The translations under genes and the position numbers were made by a program. A stretch of 64,000 nucleotides of DNA from Aureimonas frigidaquae (GTDB taxonomy: Bacteria; Pseudomonadota; Alphaproteobacteria; Rhizobiales; Rhizobiaceae). Positions 58,633-64,000 of the stretch are shown piece after piece; position 1 is the first letter of the stretch, and the number at the start of each line of letters is the position of its first letter. Below the pieces are notes generated by a model. It saw only the letters and a list, made by a program, of their open reading frames with translations, was not told where the DNA came from and ran no database searches. The DNA lies in the NCBI RefSeq assembly GCF_001463905.1, contig NZ_BBWR01000012.1, forward strand, positions 266,183 through 330,182. Reading direction: 5' to 3'.

Positions 58633-58642
58633 ATGTATACAA
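58633..58642. promoter_or_regulatory. GntR operator candidate ATGTATACAA, divergent promoter
   Basis: ATGTATACAA with the 8-base self-complementary core TGTATACA (58634-58641) lies between the DapA-like gene (start 58496, minus) and the ABC binding-protein gene (start 58715, plus). The same ten bases, in the same direction relative to its gene, precede the hydantoinase at 63827-63836. Sites of this form are typical of FadR/FCD-type GntR regulators, and one is encoded at 61715-62380. Confidence 0.6.
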
Positions 58643-58714
58643 ACTGTCTACCGAAGCGCAAGAGACGATCGTCGTCGTCGCGCAGTCCGGATCGCGTCCA
58701 GAAGGAGAATGCCG

Positions 58715-59524
58715 ATGTTCAGGAAACTCGCCCTTGCCGGCCTTGTCGCGGTGACGGCTCTTGCCGCGACCGTGGCGCCCTCGGCCGCGCGCACGTTGGA
58801 CGAGGTCATCTCGTCGGGTGTCGTGCGGGTCGGCGTCAATCCGACGCTGCCGCCCCTGGGCAAGTTCGACGAGACCAACGAGATCGTCGGCTTCGACGTC
58901 GACTTCGCAACCGAGATCGCGAAGATGCTGGGCGTCACCCTCGAAGTGGTGCAGGTGGGCTCGCCCGACCGTATCCCCTTCGTGGCCTCGGGCAAGATCG
59001 ACTTCGTGATGGGCGCGATGACCCGCAATCCGGAACGCGCCAAGGTGATTGATTTCACCGTTCCGGCCCATACCGAAGTGCTGGGCATCCTGACGACCGA
59101 GGACAAGCCCTATACGGAGTGGCAGGCGATGAACACGCCGGATGTCACCTTCGTCCAGGTGCGCGGATCGACGCCGGTCAAGTTCATCGAGGAGAACCTG
59201 CCCAACGCGCAGATCACCCTGCTCGACAATTACCCCGATGCGGTCCGCGCGCTGGCGCAGGGACGCGGCACGGCGATGATCGACGTGATGGACTTCATGC
59301 GCGAGCACATGGACCGGCACGCCAATGTGCAGTGGAAGATCGTCGAGACGCCCGTCGATATCTACTATTGCGCGCTCGGTGTCGCCAAGAACGCGACCGG
59401 CCTGAAGGACTGGCTGAACGTCGCGATCTTCGAGATGCACCGCCGCGGCACCACCGATGCCTTGTGGAAGAAGTGGTTCGGCATGGACATGATCGCACCC
59501 GTCCAGGTGACGCCGTACTTCTGA
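58715..59524 (+). CDS. Polar amino-acid ABC transporter binding protein
   Basis: 269 residues; GAAGGAGA (58701-58708) favours ATG 58715 over ATG 58709. Signal peptide about 1-25 (PSAAR), then a SBP_bac_3 fold: VRVGVNPTLPPLGKFDETNE (about 37-56), GFDVDFATEIAKMLGV and DFVMGAMTRNPERAKVIDFT (about 95-114). Periplasmic part of a HisJ/GlnH-like importer. Followed by a 7-bp GC-rich hairpin, then two permease genes. Confidence 0.87.
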   Translation: MFRKLALAGLVAVTALAATVAPSAARTLDEVISSGVVRVGVNPTLPPLGKFDETNEIVGFDVDFATEIAKMLGVTLEVVQVGSPDRIPFVASGKIDFVMGAMTRNPERAKVIDFTVPAHTEVLGILTTEDKPYTEWQAMNTPDVTFVQVRGSTPVKFIEENLPNAQITLLDNYPDAVRALAQGRGTAMIDVMDFMREHMDRHANVQWKIVETPVDIYYCALGVAKNATGLKDWLNVAIFEMHRRGTTDALWKKWFGMDMIAPVQVTPYF

Positions 59525-59544
59525 CGGTCGTCGATGCGCGCTGA

Positions 59545-59565
59545 CCGGGCCGGGATCGGGCCCGG
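59545..59565 (+). promoter_or_regulatory. GC-rich hairpin after the amino-acid binding-protein gene
   Basis: CCGGGCC (59545-59551) and GGCCCGG (59559-59565) pair with a 7-base loop, 20 bases after the stop and 30 bases before the permease start. No T-run. Comparable in place to the hairpins at 31952 and 47910. Confidence 0.45.
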
Positions 59566-59595
59566 CCGGCGCGGCTGAGGGGAGTTCTTCCGCCC

Positions 59596-60270
59596 ATGAA
59601 CTACGTCCTGCAATATGGCCAGGTCTGGCCCTACCTGCCCCGTCTTCTGGACGGGGCGGTCCTGTCGCTGCAGATCGCCATCCTGGCCTTCTGCGGCGGC
59701 CTTCTGATGGGCACGGCCTGTGCGGCGATCAAGAGCTTCGGCCCGCGTTGGCTGGCGGCGCTGGTGGGGGTCTATGTGACCTTTTTCGTCAACACGCCGC
59801 AGCTCGTTCAGATCTACTTTCTCTATTTTGCCCTTCCCGACAGCGGCATCCTCCTGTCGTCCTATAATGCGGTGCTTCTGGGCATGACGCTGAATGCCGG
59901 CGCCTACCTGACCGAGATCCAGCGCGCCGGCTTCGAGAGCACGCGGCGCTCCGAACTGGAAGCGGCCGAGGTGCTCGGCTTCTCGCGGATGCAGCAGATC
60001 CGCTACGTGATCCTGCCGCATGTGGCCAAGGTGCTGTTCCCGCCTCTGTCCAACCACTTCATCATCATGACCCTCGGCACGTCCATGGCCGCCGTCTTCG
60101 GGGTCGAGGAGCTGACCGGCCAGGCGCTCAACATCAACGCGCAGACCTTCCGCTCCATCGAGGTCTTCTCGATCACCGCCGGCATTTATGTCGTGCTGAC
60201 GCTGATCGCCTCGCTGCTTCTGGCGCTGTTCGGCCGCTATGTCTTTCGCGCACGGGCGGGAGGGTTCTGA
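59596..60270 (+). CDS. Polar amino-acid ABC permease (HisQ/GlnP type)
   Basis: 224 residues, four to five membrane helices. Family features: LLDGAVLSLQIAILAFCGGL (about 17-36), FFVNTPQLVQIYFLYFALPD (about 60-79) and the EAA loop ELEAAEVLGFSRMQQIRYVILP. One base overlap with the second permease (TGATG). Inner-membrane half of the importer. Confidence 0.88.
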   Translation: MNYVLQYGQVWPYLPRLLDGAVLSLQIAILAFCGGLLMGTACAAIKSFGPRWLAALVGVYVTFFVNTPQLVQIYFLYFALPDSGILLSSYNAVLLGMTLNAGAYLTEIQRAGFESTRRSELEAAEVLGFSRMQQIRYVILPHVAKVLFPPLSNHFIIMTLGTSMAAVFGVEELTGQALNINAQTFRSIEVFSITAGIYVVLTLIASLLLALFGRYVFRARAGGF

Positions 60271-60965
60271 TGTTCTCGCAGATCGCCTATGAGTGGCCGC
60301 AATTCGCGACCTACTACAACCTGATCTTCCTGGCCAAGGCCGCCGGCACCACGCTGGCCCTGTCGGCGCTCGGCGTCATTCTCGGAAGCCTTCTCGGCCT
60401 TGTCCTTGCCGTGACGCGCGCAACGCGCAGCCCATGGCTGGCGCCGCTGCGCATCATCGCCTTCGCCTTCACCGAGATCTTCCGTCGGGTTCCCTTTCTC
60501 GTCACCCTGATGCTGGCCTTCTTCGTCTTCCAGATGTTCCTGGCCGATACGTCGCTCTTCCTGGTCGCGGCCGTCACCACGACGCTGATCGCCGCAGCCT
60601 ATCTGTCCGAGATCATCCGCGGGGGCCTGAACTCGGTGCATCTGAACCAGTGGGAAGCCGCGGTGGCGATGAACTTCACGCTGCTGCAGACGATCCGCCT
60701 GGTGATCCTGCCGCAAGCCTGGCGCATCATCCTGCCACCGGCCTTCGGCTTCTTCGTCCTGTTCATCAAGGATACGGCGCTCGCATCCCAGATCGGCGTG
60801 GTGGAGCTGACCTTCGCGGGCAAGGTGCTCAACAATAAGGGCTTCTCCCCCACCCTCGCCTTCGGGGCGATCCTCGTCATCTACTTCATGATTTCCTATC
60901 CGCTCGCGCGCCTGGGCGCAGCGCTGGAGGCCAATCTTGCATCATCTCGACATCACCGGCCTTGA
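60270..60965 (+). CDS. Polar amino-acid ABC permease (HisM/GlnP type)
   Basis: 231 residues, five membrane helices. AKAAGTTLALSALGVILGSLLGLVL (split, about 23-47), FRRVPFLVTLMLAFFVFQMF, and the EAA loop QWEAAVAMNFTLLQTIRLVILPQA. Second permease of the heterodimer; overlaps the ATPase gene by 29 bp. Confidence 0.88.
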   Translation: MFSQIAYEWPQFATYYNLIFLAKAAGTTLALSALGVILGSLLGLVLAVTRATRSPWLAPLRIIAFAFTEIFRRVPFLVTLMLAFFVFQMFLADTSLFLVAAVTTTLIAAAYLSEIIRGGLNSVHLNQWEAAVAMNFTLLQTIRLVILPQAWRIILPPAFGFFVLFIKDTALASQIGVVELTFAGKVLNNKGFSPTLAFGAILVIYFMISYPLARLGAALEANLASSRHHRP

Positions 60966-61674
60966 GGCCCGCTACGGCAAGCTGGCAGTCCTGTCCGGCA
61001 TCGACCTGAGCGTCGCGCGGGGCGACGTGATCGGCCTCATCGGGCCGTCCGGCTCCGGCAAGAGCACGATCCTGCGTGTCGTCATGGGGCTGCTCGCGCC
61101 CTCTGCCGGCAGCGTCAAGCTGGACGGGCAGACCGTGAATTACGGCAATGCCGCCGATCTGCGCCGCCTGCGGGACCGGATCGCCATCGTGTTCCAGCAG
61201 TACAACCTGTTCCAGAACATGACCGTGCTGCAGAACGTCACCGTCACCCCGACCAAGATCCGCAAGCGGCCGAAACAGGAGGTCGAGGAGGAAGCCCGCA
61301 CGCTTCTGGCTAAGGTCGGCCTTGCCGACAAGCTGAACGCCTATCCCGATCAGCTTTCGGGTGGGCAGCAGCAGCGCGTCGCCATCGCACGGGCGCTCGC
61401 CCTGCGGCCGGAAATCCTCCTCCTCGACGAGGTGACGGCGGCGCTCGACCCCGAACTCGTCTCCGAAGTCCTGGATTCCATCAGGGTCCTGGCGCAGGAG
61501 GGAATGACGATGATGATCGTCTCGCACGAGATGGGCTTTATCCGCGAAGTGTCCTCACGCGTGGTCTTCATGGCCAGCGGACAGGTCGTCGAGGAAGGGC
61601 CGGCGCGGCAGATCTTCGACGCGCCGACGCAAGCACGCACCCAGGATTTCGTCTCCAAGATCCTGCGGCATTGA
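60937..61674 (+). CDS. Polar amino-acid ABC ATP-binding protein (GlnQ/HisP type)
   Basis: 245 residues from a TTG at 60937 inside the end of the permease gene; no nearer ATG fits the family N-terminus. Walker A GPSGSGKST (about 34-42), Q-loop FQQYNLFQNMTVLQNV, signature LSGGQQQRVAIARAL (about 139-153), Walker B ILLLDEVTAALDPELV and H-loop SHEMGF. Note Glu-Val in Walker B where most have Glu-Pro, seen in other GlnQ-type members. Confidence 0.88.
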   Translation: MHHLDITGLEARYGKLAVLSGIDLSVARGDVIGLIGPSGSGKSTILRVVMGLLAPSAGSVKLDGQTVNYGNAADLRRLRDRIAIVFQQYNLFQNMTVLQNVTVTPTKIRKRPKQEVEEEARTLLAKVGLADKLNAYPDQLSGGQQQRVAIARALALRPEILLLDEVTAALDPELVSEVLDSIRVLAQEGMTMMIVSHEMGFIREVSSRVVFMASGQVVEEGPARQIFDAPTQARTQDFVSKILRH

Positions 61675-61714
61675 CCGGCGCGGGGCCTGCCATGCGGTCA
61701 GGCGTGGCGGGCTG

Positions 61715-62380
61715 CTAGCGCACGGTGGCGATGGCGAAATCGCCGATCGAGCGGATATGGGTCTGGACGGCCTTGCGCGCCGCCTTGGCATCTTCCGACT
61801 CGAGCGCCTCGAGGATCGCCAGATGCTCCACCGAGTCCGGCTGCACGCGGTCGGCCAGCCGGGCGATCTCGAACAGGCGGGTCGTGACCCGCAGCCCGCC
61901 GATGGCGCGGATCAGCACGTCGTTTCCGCAATGGCGCGCGAAAAGCTCATGCAGATTGTCGTCCGAACGCCAATGCGCATCCGTATGATAGGCCGTGGCG
62001 TCGCGCAGGCTGTTGATCTCGGCCCGGACAGTGGCCAGTTCCAGCCGCGGAATGTGGCCCGCCGCCATGGCCGCGGCCTCCGGCTCCAGGATCTCGCGCA
62101 CGCGCAGGCTCTGCAGATACTCGCCAAGGTCCACGAAGCGCACCATGAAGGAGCGGCCGTTGCCCTTCACCACCAGCCCCTCGCCTTCCAGCCGCTGCAG
62201 CGCCTCGCGCAGCGGCGTGCGCGAAATGTTGAGCTGCTCGGCCAGCCGCGACTCCACGATGGTATCGCCGCCCCGCAAATGACGGGTGCGGATGAGTTCG
62301 GTCACCGACTTATAGGCAAGGTTCGACAGGTTTTCGCTCCGCGCCCCCGTCTCCCCGTCCTGGACGTTGCCGGCTTTCAT
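61715..62380 (-). CDS. GntR-family regulator, FadR/FCD subgroup
   Basis: 221 residues, overlapping the hydantoinase stop by 4 bp. N-terminal HTH: IVESRLAEQLNISRTPLREALQRLEGEGLV spread over about 40-69. C-terminal FCD domain with the usual metal-binding Asp/His positions (SDDNLHELFARHCGN, VEHLAILEALESEDAKAARKAV). Encoded with the hydantoinase and near the ABC transporter; two ATGTATACAA sites upstream of those operons are its likely targets. Confidence 0.86.
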   Translation of the reverse strand: MKAGNVQDGETGARSENLSNLAYKSVTELIRTRHLRGGDTIVESRLAEQLNISRTPLREALQRLEGEGLVVKGNGRSFMVRFVDLGEYLQSLRVREILEPEAAAMAAGHIPRLELATVRAEINSLRDATAYHTDAHWRSDDNLHELFARHCGNDVLIRAIGGLRVTTRLFEIARLADRVQPDSVEHLAILEALESEDAKAARKAVQTHIRSIGDFAIATVR

Positions 62381-63801
62381 GGCTCCTGCCTCGCAGCCGG
62401 GGATGCAAAGGGCGAACGATCGCGCGGCAGGTAGGTACCCAGCCCCTTGGCGCCGACAAGTTCGCCCTGGTCCACCACCGTCTGGCCGCGAACCAGCGTC
62501 AGGACCGGCCAGCCGGTGATCTCCATGCCGGCATAGGGCGTATAATCGGCACCGTCCCGTAAGTGCTCATGCTGCAGTGTGACCCGGCGCTCCGGATCCC
62601 ATAGGACGATATCGGCATCCGACCCCACGGCGATGGTTCCCTTGCGCGGATAGAGCCCATACGTTCTGGCCGGATTGGCCGCCGTGACAGCGACGAAATT
62701 TTCCAGCGTCATCCGGCCCTTGCTCACACCTTCAGAGAACAGTATGGGCAGGCGCGCGCCGACGCCCGGTATGCCGTTCGGCACCCAGCGGAAGCTGGAG
62801 CGCCCCTTGGGATTGAGCTTTCCCTGTTCGTCATCGTAGCGATAGGGGCAATGGTCGGACGAGAAGACGGTGAAGACGCCCGTCCGCAGCCCCTCCCAGC
62901 ACGCCTCCTGGCTTTCGCGGTCCCGTGGCGGTGGCGAGCAGACATATTTGGCGCCCTCCATGCCGAGGCCGTCGAGATCGTCCTCTGTCAGGACGAGATA
63001 CTGCGTGCATGTCTCTCCCAGCACGGGCAGGCCCCGCTGCTGCGCCCAGCGGATCTGCTCCATCGATTCACGATTGGACACGTGGACGATCATGACCGGA
63101 ACATCGACGAGTTCGGCGAGCGAGATGGCCCGGTGCGTGGCCTCCCGCTCGGCCACCTTGGGCCGGGAGGTCGCATGGTAGCGCGGCGCGGTGCGCCCTG
63201 CCTTCTCCAGCTGCTCGGTCATGAAGCGGATGGCATCGTAGTTTTCCGCATGGACCATGACGAGCGCACCGGTCTCCCGCGCCACGGCCATGACATCGAG
63301 GATCTGGCGGTCGTTCAGCTTCAGATCGTCATAGGTCATGAAGATCTTGAAGGAGGTGTAGCCATCTTCCACGAGAGCCGGGAGGTCCTGGCCCAAAAGC
63401 TGATTGTCCGGCGCGCTGACGATCAGGTGGAAGCTGACATCGACGTAGCACTCCCCCTCGGCCTTGTCGTGATAGGCCTGGAGCGTCTGGCGCATGGGCA
63501 CGTCGCGCTCCTGCAGGCAGAAAGGCATGATCGTCGTCGTGCCACCCAGCGCCGCCGAACGCGTCCCGCTTTCGAAATCGTCTGCCATGACGATGCCCTC
63601 GCCCGATGGCTGGGCAATATGGACATGCGAGTCGACCCCGCCGGGAAGGACGTACTTGCCGCTGGCATCGATGACCCGGCGCCCTGTCAGACCCTGGCCG
63701 AGCGCGGCCACTTTACCGCCTCGGATGCCGATATCGCAGACGGTCCGGTCCCCTGCCGTCACAACCAAACCCCCGGCGATCACCGTATCGAATTCCTGCA
63801 T
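62377..63801 (-). CDS. Hydantoinase/dihydropyrimidinase
   Basis: 474 residues from the ATG complementary to 63799-63801 (GGGGTTGAG upstream). Amidohydrolase barrel with a binuclear metal site: GGVDSHVHIAQP (HxH, about 54-65), SFKIFMTYDD (carboxylated Lys, about 145-154), MVHAENYD, MIVHVSNRE and VFSSDHCPYR (Asp). The QP-SGE segment after HxH and the length match D-hydantoinases and dihydropyrimidinases. Opens cyclic ureides to N-carbamoyl amino acids. No carbamoylase follows it here, though isochorismatase-fold hydrolases occur at 26.6 and 34.1 kb. Confidence 0.87.
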   Translation of the reverse strand: MQEFDTVIAGGLVVTAGDRTVCDIGIRGGKVAALGQGLTGRRVIDASGKYVLPGGVDSHVHIAQPSGEGIVMADDFESGTRSAALGGTTTIMPFCLQERDVPMRQTLQAYHDKAEGECYVDVSFHLIVSAPDNQLLGQDLPALVEDGYTSFKIFMTYDDLKLNDRQILDVMAVARETGALVMVHAENYDAIRFMTEQLEKAGRTAPRYHATSRPKVAEREATHRAISLAELVDVPVMIVHVSNRESMEQIRWAQQRGLPVLGETCTQYLVLTEDDLDGLGMEGAKYVCSPPPRDRESQEACWEGLRTGVFTVFSSDHCPYRYDDEQGKLNPKGRSSFRWVPNGIPGVGARLPILFSEGVSKGRMTLENFVAVTAANPARTYGLYPRKGTIAVGSDADIVLWDPERRVTLQHEHLRDGADYTPYAGMEITGWPVLTLVRGQTVVDQGELVGAKGLGTYLPRDRSPFASPAARQEP

Positions 63802-63826
63802 GCTCAACCCCATTCGCATACGATCA

Positions 63827-63836
63827 TTGTATACAT
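63827..63836. promoter_or_regulatory. GntR operator candidate before the hydantoinase gene
   Basis: Minus-strand ATGTATACAA with core TGTATACA at 63828-63835, 26 bases upstream of the hydantoinase start. Identical over ten bases to the site at 58633-58642. The remaining 160 bases to the window end show no gene. Confidence 0.6.
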
Positions 63837-64000
63837 TACGAATGCAATTTGGAAGCTGCCATCACGACGGCATCGTTGTTTTCGTGGCCTGCTCGCGGCG
63901 CAGCGTCTACAATCGGGTCACGGCCTGCGTCTGGGCCGTCCCATTCGCCGGGCGTCGCCATACCACCCTTATCGCCCGCCCGCCCGCCCGCTTATGCCCA

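Noticed and set aside
1..64000. CRISPR arrays, tRNA/rRNA genes, prophage structural genes
   Set aside because: No regularly spaced direct repeats, no tRNA cloverleaf-like or rRNA-like sequence and no phage structural proteins were recognised; this was by eye and not exhaustive.

Overview
The window looks like a high-GC alphaproteobacterial chromosome or chromid, most likely of the order Hyphomicrobiales (Rhizobiales). Grounds: GC-rich coding sequence with GTG/TTG starts, dense ATGA-overlapped ABC and TRAP transport operons, an IRO-type (RirA-like) box before an iron receptor, and a sulfonate-degradation gene set typical of marine and soil alphaproteobacteria. I could not check taxonomy by search. 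I saw no rRNA, tRNA, CRISPR array or intact insertion sequence.

Layout. 1-0.5 kb: 3' end of a uracil-DNA glycosylase. 0.6-5.6 kb: ECF sigma and anti-sigma pair, a periplasmic SorAB-type sulfite dehydrogenase, a DsbA-like protein and a TDT/Ssu1-type anion channel, then a divergent LacI regulator (5.9-6.9 kb). 7-13.5 kb: iron or heme uptake operon (TonB receptor, HmuTUV-like ABC importer, O-methyltransferase, siderophore-interacting reductase). 14.2-19.0 kb: a three-gene minus-strand operon encoding a self-contained divergent Hsp70 machine (membrane-anchored J-like protein, GrpE-like protein, 844-residue Hsp70), flanked by about 0.7 kb of gene-poor, partly AT-rich DNA on each side. This is the best candidate for an undescribed system. 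19.8-26.5 kb: a sulfolactate degradation cluster (comC, slcC, suyBA, a GntR regulator, a YeiH-type exporter and a TctC-type binding protein).

26.6-38.9 kb: a Liv-type ABC transporter with a glutamine-synthetase-like ligase, an N-formylglutamate-amidohydrolase-like enzyme and two paralogous cysteine hydrolases, an RpiR regulator, then diaminopropionate ammonia-lyase with its Lrp regulator and an FMN 2-hydroxyacid oxidase. 39.0-46.6 kb: LysR plus a TRAP transporter with a racemase/maleate-isomerase-like enzyme, a flavin monooxygenase, a divergent type II dehydroquinase-like protein and a 2-hydroxyacid dehydrogenase. 46.9-55.1 kb: a polyamine/opine-type ABC transporter with quinone oxidoreductase, RidA, DUF1028 protein, LysR and an ArgE-like deacylase. 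55.2-56.0 kb: a small two-gene module resembling a toxin-antitoxin locus. 56.1-63.8 kb: a GntR-controlled locus with FAD oxidoreductase, DapA-like aldolase, polar amino-acid ABC transporter and hydantoinase.

How the genes fit together. SuyAB would release sulfite from sulfolactate, and both a sulfite dehydrogenase and possible sulfite exporters lie in the same 25 kb. Most of 26-64 kb is a chain of uptake systems, each with its own enzymes and regulator; substrates are mostly unknown. Two copies of the same 10-base palindromic site (ATGTATACAA) tie the last region into one GntR regulon.
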